The notes under the pieces: model-generated
What the model was told of the DNA's origin: nothing
Seen by the model: the letters and a program-made list of their open reading frames with translations, nothing else
Database searches by the model: none
Shown here: positions 32,673 through 44,689 of the stretch, one piece after another
Layout of the letters: every line of letters starts with the position of its first letter
How positions within the stretch are numbered: position 1 is the first letter of the stretch
Assembly: GCA_023935145.1 (NCBI GenBank)
Contig: CM043702.1
Span: forward strand, 102,799,588 to 102,863,587
Length of the DNA stretch: 64,000 nucleotides
Direction of reading: 5' to 3'
Source: Bretschneidera sinensis
Taxonomy: Eukaryota > Streptophyta > Magnoliopsida > Brassicales > Akaniaceae
Position numbers and translations under genes: made by a program

Positions 32673-33881
32673 TCTTGTGAGTTTTAAATTACTCGCAAGC
32701 GCACGAGTCGTTTGCAATATAGCGTTGTGCAAGTGCTCGAATCCACAGGGAATTGCGTTGTGAAAATATAATTTAATCTAAACTAACTTTATCTTAACGT
32801 AGTTCCGAATTTTGAATGATATTTTGGAAAACAAATTAAAACTAAACTAAATTATTTTAAAAACTAATAATAAAAACATTAAGGTTTCCGAATCCACCCC
32901 ACCAAAGTTTAAGCATATATGTCCTAAAAACATAGCCTATCAAAACATTCCATGAATCCAACTTACGACAAAAAACAAAGAATATCCCAATTAAACCAAA
33001 AGCATCCAATGTATCCGCTTTTAACAAATCACAAAAGAAATCCAATTTAATCGAAAACAATTTGATGTATCCATCAGATGAAACAAAAGGAATATCCAAC
33101 AGAACAATTTAAACTCAATCAATCACAAGATTTACTCAAATAATTGACAGAACATTTATACTAAAAATGTCAGAATTGTATAAACAAATCTGAACTACTA
33201 TGCCGAACAACAACGAGACTTCATCTTCAACATTAGCCGAACATTCTAGCCACTCATAACTATGAAACTACAATTCATAATAAAAGTGCTAAACATTAAA
33301 CTAAAACAACTAAATAAAAAGAAATAAATAAATTTACATGGGAGAAATTCCACTCGCTGATGGGTGGCGCTTCCTCTCGTGGTAGCAAAGCCTTCGGGAT
33401 CCACCAGAATGCTAGCAGACGTCCACCGGTTAACACCAAAGTGGCTCAGGAATTGTACACTGAATGATGAGGTCAAATGGTGTTTATATAGGGGGAGTCT
33501 TGGAGCACTGTAGGTTTCAGATTCGATGTGGGATACTGTCCCGAGTGCCCTCGATCGCAGAATGGTGCGATCGATCGTATGTCTTGTGCGCACGATCGCA
33601 TGTGCGCTCGATCGCATGTTTGGTGCGCTCGATCGCAGATACACTGTACTGCAAACATTTCGAGGTGGGATTGTTGACCATGCACTCGATCGCAGCATAG
33701 TGTGATCGATCGCTATTGCTCCTGAAGCTTCACATCTCCTGAAATGCTTCATTTTCTCCACAAACCTATAAAAATACACAAAACACAAAAAAAAAACATA
33801 AAATAAAGTGAAATACTACTAACTAAGAGCATAACAAATATAAGTTAAGGGTCTTAAATATGCAATATTTAAGACTCATCA
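32673..33881 (-). mobile_element. Ath-D 5' LTR
   Basis: 1209 bp, partner of 24476-25687. The inner end reads TCTTGTGAG where the other copy has TGTTGTGAG, so one terminal base has changed. The CpG-rich CGATCG cluster lies at about 33540-33720. Target duplication TGTAC follows. Confidence 0.95.
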
Positions 33882-33886
33882 TGTAC
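33882..33886. repeat. Target duplication of Ath-D (right)
   Basis: TGTAC, identical to 24471-24475. Confidence 0.96.
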
Positions 33887-34207
33887 ATATGGGTTTTCAT
33901 TTTCCAAGCCATGAAATGTAGGGAGTAATTGTATCATCCCTGTTTTAAAATCTTGATGGTCAGTATTTGCTGGAAACATGATGCATGATGGTATGGCTGT
34001 TCGGCTAGGATGCAAGTAATCTTTAAGTGTCCGAGCAACATTTTCATTGGGGTTATCAGCCATGTTAACAAAATCCTCTAAGTTCTCGTTTGGGTATACA
34101 CTATGATTTGATCTAGGCGAGGTTTCACTAACAGATGTGGAAAGAGAGGGTAACTCTATTTCGGGTCCTCTAATGAATCTACCTCGCGAATCTCCCGGTC
34201 TAAGCAT
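33887..34207 (-). pseudogene. gag: Ath-C gag, N-terminal part, cut by Ath-D
   Basis: ATG at 34207 opens a frame with SRGRFIRGPEIELPSLSTSV, NPNENVARTLKDYLHPSR and GMIQLLPTFHGLENENPYVH, where the Ath-D insertion begins. It aligns with the gag starts at 7561 (Ath-B) and about 56349 (plus-strand Ath-C type). No stop is seen in this part. The insertion, not point decay, ends it; the rest of gag is at 23171-24470. Confidence 0.92.
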
Positions 34208-34315
34208 ACACCAAATGAGTTAAAGGAGAAATAAATAAAACAGAATAATAAAAAGAAAATCAAAAACTTAGAGAAAGAAACAATACTACCGTCTTGTCTC
34301 AAAGTTGACAAAATT
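34208..34315 (-). other. Ath-C leader with deleted primer site
   Basis: Between gag and the 5' LTR the related copies at 56206-56265 and 7434-7500 have a TGGCRCCGTT primer site. Here the sequence goes straight from the LTR-end AAATTTTG to TCAACTTTGAG, so about 44 bp including the whole primer site are missing. Confidence 0.85.
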
Positions 34316-35695
34316 TGGTTACGCTCAAACTAATACGTGGTTATTGTGTATAGTTGAGGCGTCGATCCCACGAGGAAAAGCGAACTACAAAGAAAAGTGT
34401 CAACCTTAACACGAACGATAAAGATCAAGTGAGAAGATTTGTGTTTTGATAATGAAGTAATATGAGAAAATTGTGTAAATAAGTTGCAGAATATAATATA
34501 GAAACAACGAGGTTCCAGGAATCATCCCTAGGTTTGTTGCCTTATTCCAATCTTGATTCAATTGTTTCATCTTGATTGTAAGTTTCACATCCCAAACAGG
34601 CAATTAGCAAATATTCAATTAAAGTATATGTAAACCCTAATGTAATTGATATGAATTACTCCTTACTTTCGATTTAAAACACGTGACCTATTTTATAGAT
34701 TTATCAAGAAATGACAATATATCTTAATGACAATATCGCAGTAATAGACAAACCTAAAAGATAAATCTACCGGACTCAATCATATCCAACAAGCTTGGCA
34801 TAAGAAGAGCATGACTATACTTATATCGAGGAGAAAGATACAAGCACCGGATTAAGAGAAAATCTTCTAATTAAATTAAAGAGTAAATCCTAACAATGTT
34901 TTGACAATAAATTCAAACTACAACTGAATCAGTAATGGAAAATAAGAACAACTACACCTAGGGATTCATCCCTTCGCCTTGCTTGGAGATTAGTTGGCCA
35001 TGGGGCTTATGCTTGAACACTTTGATGGAGAATGTGATAACCTTCTTGAGTTTTCCAGCCTTAATGATGTCCCCTTTATCAAACCCTAAGTGATTTATTT
35101 ATAATACAAAGGTTCGAGGGTGTTTTGGGTCTAAACAATCAACTAAAACCCTAATTAGGAAAACAGGGGTTCGTGTGCGCACCGCGGCTCTCACTTACTA
35201 GCGCCGCGGCTTTGTCTGGTCTTTGGTTGGGTGAGCTTCTGGGCGCCACGGCTCTACCTAGTCCAGGCCGCGGCGCACACTGGTGCTAACTTGCGGAGTC
35301 TCTGGGTGCCATAGCTCAGCCTGGTCCAAGCCGCGATAAATCTATAAGTCAATGATGCACACTGATGGCTTCCTTGCTCTTTTGGGCTTGGTTCTGGAGG
35401 CGGAGGCTTAGACTTCTTCGGGCCGTAGTGCCCACACCTAAGACTTGGTTTTTCTTCATTTTGTCCTTCCGCAACCATGCCCTCACTCGAATGTGCATCG
35501 AAGCATCGTGCTTTAAGCTATGATAGCTTTCCATCTCTTTTGAAATCAAAATACTTGAAAATGCACCGAAATAAGTCAATGATCCAAGAATATCACTTTA
35601 GAGTTATTAAGGTACAAAAGTGTAATTCAAACCTCGATCAACCCTAAAATGGTAACAAATAAGTACTGTTAAGATGCATTTTATGACTCTCATCA
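34316..35695 (-). mobile_element. Ath-C 5' LTR
   Basis: 1380 bp, partner of 15596-16999. The inner terminus reads TGGTTACG instead of TGATTACG; the outer end is CTCATCA at 35695. GC-rich block at about 35165-35335. Minisatellite resumes at 35696. Confidence 0.92.
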
Positions 35696-38600
35696 GTTGG
35701 CTTCATCATGTGAAACATAGAAAAACCTTGCCTTCATCACGCCAAGCACTGCAACTACTTGGCTGCATCATGCCAAGCACAACCAAGCCTTGGCCTCATC
35801 ACGCTAAGCACAGAAAAGCCTTGGCTTCATCACACTAAGCACAACAAAGCCTTTGTTTTATCACACTAAGCACAACAAAGCCTTGGCTTCATCATGCCAA
35901 GCATATAAAAGCCTTGGCTTAATAACCCAAGCACATCAAAGCTTTGGCTTCATCATGCGAAGCACAAGAAAGTCTGGGGTTCATCATTCTAAGCACCGAA
36001 AAGCCTTCGCTTCATCATGACAAGCACAAGAATGTTTTGGCACCATCACGCTAAGCATAGAAAAACATTGGCTTCATCACACCAAGCACAACAATGCCTT
36101 AGCTTCATCACGCCAGGCACAGTAAAGCGTTGGCTTCATGACGACATGCACAACAAACAATTGGCTTCATCACACCAAGCACAACAACGAATTAGTTTCA
36201 TCACGGTAAGAATAGCAATGCCTTGGCTTCATCTCGCCAAGTACAACAAATCCTTAGCTTTGTCACTAAAAGCACAAAAAAGCATTGGCTTCATCACTCC
36301 TAGCACCACGATAAACACAGCAAAGCTTTGGCTTCATCTCGCCAAGTACAACATAGCCTTAGCTCCATCATGCTAAACACATCAAAGCCTTGGCTTCATC
36401 ATGCCCAGTACATGAAAGCCTTGGCTTCATCACGCTAAGCAAAGAAAAGATTTAGCTTCATCACTCCAAGCACAACAAAACCTTGGCTCCATCACACTAA
36501 GCAAAACAAAGCCTTAGCTTAATCATGCTAAGCACAACAAAGCCTTTCCTTCATCACGTAAAGCACAACAGAGCCTTGCCTTCACCATTAAAAGAACAAC
36601 AAAGCGTTGCCTTCACCATTAAAAGAACAACAAAGCCTTCCTTTCATCACTAAAGCATAGAAAAGCATTGGCTTCATCATGCGAAGAACAACAAAGCGTT
36701 AGCTTCATCACGCCAAGCACAACAAAGCCTTGGCTTCATCACCAAAAGCGTAGAAAAGATTTGGATTCATCGCGGAAAGCAAATCAAAGCCTTGGCTTCA
36801 GCAAGCCAAGCACAAAAAAGCCTTGGCCTCATCATGCCAAGAACAACAATGCTTTCACTCCATCAGACCATGGATAGCAAAGCCTTGGCTCCATCATGCC
36901 AAGCACAACAAAGCCTTGGAATCATCATGCCAAGAACAACAAAGCCTTGGGTTGATCATGCCAAGCACAACAAAGCCTTGGCTTCATTTCGCCAAGCATA
37001 AAAGAACATTGGCTTTCTCACGCCATGGAAAACAATGCCTTAGCTTCATCACACCAAGCACAGCAAAACCTTAGCTTCATCACGTAAAGCACAATGAAGC
37101 ACAAAAAAGCTTTGACTTCATCACTCTAAGAACTATAAAGCCTTGGCTTTATCACACCAAGCACAACAGAGACCTAACTTCATCACACCAAGCACAGTAA
37201 AGCCTTAGCTTCATCACGCAGAGCATAGCAAAGCCTTGGCTTCATCACTCCAAGCACATCAAAGCATTGGCTTCATCACACTAAGCATAGCAAAGCCTTA
37301 GCTTCATCACGCAAAGCACATCAAAGCCTTGGCTTCATAATGCCAAGCACAACAAAGCCTTGGGTTCACCATTAAAACCAAAGCAAAGCCTTGGATTCCT
37401 CATACCAAGCACAATAAGGCCTTGGCTTCATCACTAAAAGCCAGTAAAAGCATTGGCTTCATCATGCCAGCCTTAACTTCATCACACCAATTATAACAAA
37501 GCCTTGGCTTTATAATGACAAGCATAGAATAGCCTTGGCTTCATCACGACAAGCAAAACTAAGCCTTGGCTTCAACATACCAAATACAGAAAAGCCTTGG
37601 CTTCATCACACCAAGCATCACAACACCTTTTTTCCATCACGCCAAGTACAGCAAAGTCTAGGCTTCATCATGCCAAGTATCGAAAATCCTTGGTTTTATC
37701 ACGCATAGCACCATAAACCGTTGGTTGCATGGTGCCAAGCACATAAAAATCCTTGGCTTCATTACATCAAGCACAACAAAGCCTTAGCTTCATCATGCAA
37801 AACATAACAAAGCCTAGGCTTCATCATTGCAAGCATAACAAATCCTTGGCTTCATTTCATCAAGCATAGAAGAGCCTCGGCTTTATTATGCCATGGACAA
37901 CAAGGCCTTAACTTTATCACTCCAAACACAACAAAGCCTTGGCTACATTTTGCCAAGCATAGAAGAGCCTTCACCATTGACAACAAGGCCTTAGCTTTGT
38001 TACGCCAAGCACAACAAAGCATTGGCTTCATCACGCAAAGTGTAACAAAGCTTTGGCTTGATCCTGCCAAGGATAGAAAAGCCTTAGCTTCATCACTCCA
38101 AGCATAGTAAAGCATTGGATTCATTATACCATGCACAACAAAGCCATAGCTTCATCAGGATAACCACAACAAATCCTTGGCTTGATTACGCTAAGTACAA
38201 CAAAGCCTTGGCTTCTTCATACCATGCACCAAAAACTCTTAGATTGATAACCCAAGCACAGTAAAGCCTTAGCTTAATCATGCCAAGAACAAGAATGCCC
38301 TAGATTCATCATGCCAAGCACAGAAAAGCCTCAGCTTAATCATCCCAAGCGCAGAAAATCCTTAGCTTCATAACGCTAAGCACAACAAAGCCTTGGCTTC
38401 ATCATGCTAAGCACAAAAATCATAGGCTTGATCACGCCAAGCACAACCAAGCCTTCGCTCCTTCACGCCAAGGACAACGAGGCCTTAGCTTCATCACGTC
38501 AAGCACAAAAAAGCTTTGGCTTCTTCATGCCAAGCTCAACAAAGCCTTGGCCTCATCTCGCCAAGCATAGAGAAGCCTTAGCTTTATCACGCCAAGCACA

Positions 38601-39360
38601 ACAAAGAATTGGCTTCATCATGCAAACCACAGCAAAGTATTGGCTTCATCATGCCAAGCACAACAAAGTCGTAGCTTCATCATGCCAAGCATACCAAAGC
38701 CTTGGCTTCTTCTCAGTAACCATAGAAAGCCTTGGCTTCATCATGAAAAGCACAGAAAAGCATTGGCTTCATCATGCGAAGAACAACAAAGCCTTAGCTT
38801 CATCACACCTAGCACAATGAAGCCTTGGCTTCATCACAACAAGCACATAATTGCCTTTGCTTCATCATGCCAAGTACAACAAAGTCTTGGTTTCATCACG
38901 CTAAGCCAAGAAAAGCTTTAACTTCATCACTCTAAGTACAATAAAAGACTTAGCTTTATCAAGCTAAGCACAACAAAGCCTTAGCTTCATAACACCAACC
39001 ATAGCAAAGCCACCATTAAAAGCAAACCAAAGCCTTCGATTTTTCATGCCTAGCATAGCAGAGATTTGGCTTCATCGTGCCAAGCATAACAAAGAGTTGG
39101 CTTTATCACACCAAGCACAGAAAAGCCTTGGCTTCATAAGTCCAAGTACAGCAAAGCCTGAGCTTCATCATGCCAAGCATAGTAAAGCCTTGGCTTCATC
39201 ACGCCAAGCACAACAAAGCCAACATGAAAAGCAAAGCAAAGCCTTGGATTCATCATGCCAAACATAGCAAAGTCTTAGCTTCATCACACCAAGCACAATA
39301 AAGCTTTAGCTTCATCAGGCTATGTGCAGCAAAGCCATGGGTAGATCACGCAAAGCAGAG
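35696..39360 (+). repeat. 31-bp minisatellite, block M3
   Basis: About 118 units between Ath-C and Ath-A. Composite variants such as CACCATTAAAAGC near 36580-36625 and 39010 mark higher-order copies. Apparent proteins at 36017-39267, rich in KPWLHHAKHNKALASS-type repeats, come from the 31-bp unit being open in all three plus-strand frames. Confidence 0.96.
39356..39360. repeat. Target duplication of Ath-A (left)
   Basis: CAGAG, identical to 48899-48903. Confidence 0.95.
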
Positions 39361-40904
39361 TGATGAACGAATATTTGTCCTAGTATTTTGTATGTTTTTG
39401 AAGTATTTATTTATATGTTTGTCTTATAAATTTATTACTTTGAGTTGTTTTTTGTTGTTTTACAGGTTCACAAGCACTTGGAAAGGAGTTTTACTAAATT
39501 GTCCGTACAGATCAGTCATTTTTGCAGATTAAACTGTATTTATTCAGGAAGAACCAGGAGATGAGACATATATGCTTGGAAAGATCCCGATGTTTATTTT
39601 TTGGAGAATTTTACAACTCATAAATATGATTTTTCTAGAGAAAGTTATGGCAGTTATAGTAGACAAAGGTCAGGCTATCCTTGATTTCAGTGTGGCTGAA
39701 GTGATTTTTTTGGATTAAACTGTATTAATTCAGGAAGAACCAGGTGATGAGCCACATATTCTTGGAAAGATCCAGATGTATATTTTTTAGAGAATTTTAT
39801 GGCTTGTAAATATGATTTTTCTAGAGAAAGTTATGGCAGTTTTAGCATAAGCGGGCCTGGACAGCAGCAGAAGCACACAGCCCAAACAGAAACCCTATGA
39901 CAACTTTTCTGTCTACAAAGCCATATCCATACAGCTATATATAGGAATTTTAGACTCATAGAAAGGGAGGAGACGATGGTAGTTCTTGGAGAGATATTAT
40001 CAAGAGGAGTTTTGGGAGATTGAAGGAGGAGACCGTTTCTCTGATCAAAACGGCTTATCAAGAGATTGAAGATGACGATCAATCGATTCAAGACTTTGAG
40101 GATTCATCTTGTAATTTGGGAAAAAATTCTATCTTTGCTCCTTTGTCCTTCAATATGCTTGTAACCCTAGTATTTGAATTATGTGATTGGGATTTAAACA
40201 TGAGCGGCTGAACGCATTGTTGGGAGTTTGGCTTAGCTGCCTTGATTGTTTTTGATATTTCGGTGGATTTAGTTTTATGAAATTTTCTAGATTATTTCTT
40301 ATTCAAAATCCATAATTCTTTTGATTATTGCTTGTGGATTGGCCATCTATTATTGATAGTTAAGGTTAATATTTGAGATTAGGTTGAGGACAAATCATCT
40401 AGTCCTAATTAAGCTTTCTTGAATAAGAATTTAAATCAGGATGATTGCGTTTTTCTTATACTTAATTTAACTAATTAATTGATAAACATGATCCATGGGA
40501 TTCAATTTAGTAGTTATAAATTGAGAATAAACATGATCAGTGACATTCTCTAGTCTTAGCGGAAATACCAATAATCTTAGATGTTGATTAATTCTTTATA
40601 TTCACAAAATGTTCCAATTCATGATTGGATAGCAAGCTAAACTCCCAATTGTTCTTATTGATTATACTCATCTCTTCATAATTTGTTTTGTGTAATTTAC
40701 TTAATTGTTTTTATTTCAATTTTATCTTCACCAATCTTTTAATTAAAGTGTTATAATTTAATTTTAGAGTTTTTTTAGTAATTTTAAGAAATTAATTTAG
40801 GATTTAAACCACTACAATTCCTTGAGAGATTGACCTCGAGAGTAAACTCATCGCAATACTATTTATGATTCGTGCACTTGCGAGCATTTAAAATTTGCAC
40901 ATCA
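39361..40904 (+). mobile_element. Ath-A 5' LTR
   Basis: TGATGAACG to GCACATCA, 1544 bp. U3 module in tandem (39540-39702 and a shorter copy 39732-39845), TATA-like TATATATA at about 39936-39943, and an AT-rich 3' half. The short frames in it are unsupported. Confidence 0.95.
39936..39943 (+). promoter_or_regulatory. TATA-like box of Ath-A LTR
   Basis: GCTATATATAGG, conserved in the 3' LTR near 47910 and in inverted form near 573-582. Confidence 0.6.
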
Positions 40905-40910
40905 AGTTTT

Positions 40911-40928
40911 TGGCACCGTTGCCATTGA
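40911..40928 (+). other. Primer-binding site of Ath-A, partly decayed
   Basis: TGGCACCGTTGCC matches the tRNA-Asp complement, but the next bases are ATTGA instead of GGGGA. It lies 6 bp after the LTR. Confidence 0.8.
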
Positions 40929-41147
40929 ATTGGCATTTAATTCTTTAGTTATTTTCTTTGCTTTTATTTTTATTTTTAATTTATTTCTTTTCTTTTCTTT
41001 AGGCATAATTTTTATTTTTTTAATTTCATCAAATTTTCTTTATTTGCTTATGGATTTTTTTGATTTAAATTGGCATTAATTTGTTTCTTGATGTTAGCTC
41101 TCTTGATTCCCGATAGCTTAATTTTTCTTTCGTTTTCTTCAGATACA

Positions 41148-42430
41148 TGCACGGTAGAAGATCCCAAGGGAGAAATCTAGTGCCAGCAATAGACAACATC
41201 CATAGGCTAAGGGAGGCGTTACAGCCTATGGAAGAAGAAGAAAATGTTGAGGGAATAGAAAAAAAGGAGCCTGAAAGAATTGAATGAGCTAAAATACAAA
41301 TTATGATGGAGTATGCAAGGCCAGTCATCGACACTTCCACATTTTGCATCCAATTAGGGGAAGCTGCAAGGAATTTTGAGATAAAAAATATCCACTTTAG
41401 CATGCTCCCTTCATTCTACAGAATTTCAAATGAAGGCCCATTAACCTTCATAATGGATTTCTATGCAACAGTGCAGACTTTTCCTCTACAGGGGCTGAAT
41501 GAGGATCAACTCAGGATGAGATGCTTCCCATACACATTAAAAGATAGAGCAAAAGCGTGGTTGATGACTCTTCCACCCTGTTCTTTGACTATATGGGAAG
41601 TATCATATTCTACTTCCATCAGAAGACCACTGAGTTGAGAATTAAGATTACCATGTTTTCACAAACGTAGGGAGAACCCTTCCATGAAGCATGGGACAGG
41701 TTCAAGATGCTTCTAATCCAATGTCCCCACCATCATTACCCATTGCAGCTACAAAATCATTTCTTCTATGATGGATTGACACAACAGTGTCAATATATGC
41801 TTGATAACATTGCTGGTGGAGCCATGGGAGAAAAGATTGCTGAGGAGACATGCAAGCTATACGAGATGTTGGGTACTAATTCCTAACAAAAATGTGTAAG
41901 AGGAAGGAAAGTTGGGATTAATGAATTGAGCTCCAACAACGATATGGCAATGCAACTTGCAAAGTTGACCAAACAAGTCACTACCATAAACATGCCCAAT
42001 CATGAGGTATGTGGAGTTTATGGGGTTTTTGGTCACTGTACTAACACTTGTTCTTTGTCTTATGAATCTTATGCAGGAAATGAACAAGAAAAAGTTAATG
42101 CAATAGAGTCTTACCAACCTAAGCTGAGGAATGATCAATATTCTAACACCTACAACCCTGGGTGGAGAAACCATCCCAATTTCTCCTAGAAGACTAACAA
42201 CACTCCGGCATATGCTCAAAGTTCAAGACCGATTCAATATCAAAACCAAGTTACACCACCCAATCAGCCTAGAAATCCAACTTTGGAGGAGAACTTGAGT
42301 GCTTTTATTCAAGTTAGCAAAGAGAACCATAAGAGACATAGCCAAAAGTTGGATTTCATAGAGGTATCAATGAAGAGGGTGGAAGTACAAGTTAGGTAAC
42401 TTACGGAACAATTGAAGTACATAAAAAAGG
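41148..42430 (+). pseudogene. gag: Ath-A gag
   Basis: ATG at 41148 opens HGRRSQGRNLVPAIDNIHRL. A TGA follows after 45 codons (CGA in origin is likely), then MMEYARPVIDTSTF and the capsid-like block MRCFPYTLKDRAKAWLMTLP. A frameshift near 41600 moves the frame; the downstream frame carries one more TAG near 41669. The knuckle (CGVYGVFGHCTNTC) has Tyr in place of its second Cys, and is followed by YNPGWRNHPNFS and another TAG. This gag is the most divergent of the gypsy families here, with its own N-terminus. Confidence 0.88.
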
Positions 42431-42905
42431 AAAGTTGCCTAGCCAACCTGAGCAAGCACAGGCTATCACAGTGATGCAAAGTGGTAAAATTCTTAACAAT
42501 AATTCTGATGATAAAATTTCTTATGACTTGCCACGTGATGCAAGAAAATCAATTGAGAAGCAAAAAGAGCTTGAAGCTCCTAAAGGAAATCCAGCTGAAG
42601 ATCCACAATCTTCTCGAACATCTGAAGAGAGCAAGGAGAAGGAGCCATCTTCCTTCACGAAACTGCATAAGGCGACCGAGCCTTACAAGCCTCATTTTCC
42701 TTATCCAAGCCGTCTAAAGGATATTAAACAGGATAAGCAGTTTTCTTATATTTTTTACTTGCTTTCTAAAGCGACTATTAATTTTTCTCTTTTGGATGTC
42801 ATCAGGAATGAGCCATCATATGCGAAATTCCTTAAGAAACTTAACACCAAAAATAGGAAATATGTGAAGAATGAGAAAGTGATGGTGTCAGAACAAAAAT
42901 AGATG
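42431..42905 (+). pseudogene. Ath-A gag-pol linker; protease missing
   Basis: The frame 42435-42902 is polar, with AITVMQSGKILNN (the usual TLRSGK position), and reaches NEPSYAKFLKKLNTKNRK, the block that in Ath-C and Ath-D stands directly before protease. After VMVSEQK it stops, and the next recognisable sequence is the reverse transcriptase lead-in. The KYKDPG, D-L-G-A and LGRPFL blocks are absent, so some 0.6-0.7 kb is deleted relative to Ath-C. Confidence 0.85.
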
Positions 42906-44685
42906 ACAAGCTTGAAGTTGCTCTTATAACTAAAAGAGTAGAGGAAACACTAGAAGATGAGACTAAAGGGTATCATGAGATGTTAGATAGTGCAATACCA
43001 GTGTCACCCCAAGAAGAGTCTAGCAAACCTTTAGAATTGCCAAGTTCCCTACCTAGGGAAGATACTACTCCACCTAATCTTGAACTTAAAAAGTTACCTA
43101 AGCACCTTAAGTACATATTTCTGGGAGAGGGAGACAAATATCCTATGATTATTTCATCTACTTTGACCCAAATCCAAGAGGAGAGAGTTGTGAAAGAGCT
43201 TAGCAGACTTAAGAGAGCCATAGGATGGAGTATAAGTGACATCAGGGGTATTAGTCCTGCTACATGTATGCATAAGATCATTTTAGAGGATGGTGTCAAA
43301 CCTGTGAGAGAAGCTCAAAGGAGACTAAACCCTAACCTACAAGAGGTAGTGAAGAAAGAAATTTTAAAACTCCTAGATGCACGAGTTATCTACCCTATTT
43401 TATATAGTAGATGGGTTAGTCTAGTTCATGTTGTACGTAAGAAGTCTAGGATTATAGTGGTGCGAAACGAGAAGAATGAGCTAGTGCCCACTAGGATGAC
43501 CACAAGATGGAGAATATGCATTGATTACAGGAAACTAAACTCAGCTACTAGAAAAGATCATTTTCCACTTCTTTTTATTGATCAGATGTTGGAAAGACTA
43601 GCATGGCATGATTTTTATTCTTTTCTTGATGGTCTTTCAGGTTATAATCAAGTGCTGATTACACCGAAGGATCAAGAGAAGACAACATTCACCTGCCCAT
43701 TGGGGACATTTGCCTTTAGGAGGATGTCGTTTGCCTATGCAATGCTCCAGCCACATTTCAAAGATGCATGATGTCAATCTTCTTGGATATGGTGAAGAAA
43801 TTCATTGAGGTATTTATGGATGATTTTTCAGTTTTTGGAATCTCATTTGATAACTGTTTGCATAATTTAACTTTGGTACTTGAAAGATGCATTGAGTGTA
43901 ATTTAACACTCAGTTGGGAGAATAGTCATTTTATGGTACGACAGGGCATTGTATTAGGGTATATGATTTCTAGTAAAGGTATTGAAGTAGATAAGGCTAA
44001 AATTGACTTGATTGCTAAATTGCCACCCCCAAATTCGGTTAAGGGGATTAGGATTTTCTTAGGACACGCAGGTTTCTATAGGAGATTTATCAAAGATTTT
44101 TCTAAGATAAGTCGCCCATTATGTAATTTGTTGTCTAAATATGTTCCTTTTACTTTTGATGATGATTGCTTTATCGCCTTTAATGCTTTGAAAGAAAAGT
44201 TAACATTGGTGCCTATTATCATGGCACCTAACTGGTCAGTTCCTTTTGAGATTATGTGTGATGCATCTGATTATGCTATAGGGGCTGCTTTGGGGAAACA
44301 AGTGGATAATCATTCATATGTGATCTACTATGATAGTAGAACACTTAATGATGCCCAACTCAACTATTCCACCATGGAAAAAGAGTTTTTGGCTGTTGTG
44401 TTTGCGTTAGACAAGTTCAGGCCTTACTTGGTAGGGTCTAAGGTCATTGTGCATTCGGATCATACGGCATTGAGACACTTATTAACTAAGCCGAATGCTA
44501 AGCCAAGACTAATTCGGTGGGTCTTGCTTTTGCAAGAATTTGACCTAGAAATAAGGGATAAGAAGGGTAGTGAGAACGTTGTTGCAGATCACATTTCTAG
44601 GTTAATTTCAGACTTTGATTCACATAAGCAAGAAGAAGATAAGAAAATTGTTGACACTTTTCCTAATGGACAATTATTTGCTTAA
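42906..44685 (+). pseudogene. Ath-A reverse transcriptase and RNase H
   Basis: The frame 42980-43771 has LKYIFLGEGDKYPMIISSTL, RRLNPNLQEVVKKEILKLLD, CIDYRKLNSATRKDHFPL and [16 protein letters not shown] small indel near 43730 breaks it within the [11 protein letters not shown] block. The frame 43768-44685 continues with [10 protein letters not shown] (active site), [65 protein letters not shown] and [13 protein letters not shown]. Catalytic residues are kept; the split is a single frame change. Integrase follows. Confidence 0.94.
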
Positions 44686-44689
44686 GTTA

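Larger units (their letters stand above)
24476..33881 (-). mobile_element. Ath-D: complete gypsy element nested in Ath-C gag
   Basis: A 9406-bp element with LTRs of 1212 and 1209 bp, perfect TGTAC target duplication, tRNA-Asp-type primer site, gag, protease, reverse transcriptase/RNase H, integrase, 3' UTR and polypurine tract in the normal order on the minus strand. There is no accessory ORF. The two LTRs differ at roughly ten places in the first 300 aligned bases by eye, so it is younger than its host but not recent. Removing it rejoins the Ath-C gag frame (the 33887-34207 part with the 24470 part). Confidence 0.96.
15596..35695 (-). mobile_element. Ath-C: complete minus-strand gypsy element with nested Ath-D
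   Basis: A 20.1-kb interval bounded by LTRs at 15596-16999 and 34316-35695. It contains, in minus-strand order, gag, protease, reverse transcriptase, RNase H, integrase and an accessory ORF. Removing the nested Ath-D insertion (24476-33881 plus one TGTAC) leaves about 10.7 kb, a normal Athila size. Minisatellite flanks both ends in continuous phase, so the element inserted into the array. Gag-pol keeps its frame over long stretches but has many stops. The primer site is deleted and the integrase C-terminus is lost. It is a dead element. Confidence 0.92.

Noticed and set aside
15596..35695. Perfect target duplication for Ath-C
   Set aside because: Flanks are ATTAG and GTTGG, 3 of 5 identical; reported only as probable.
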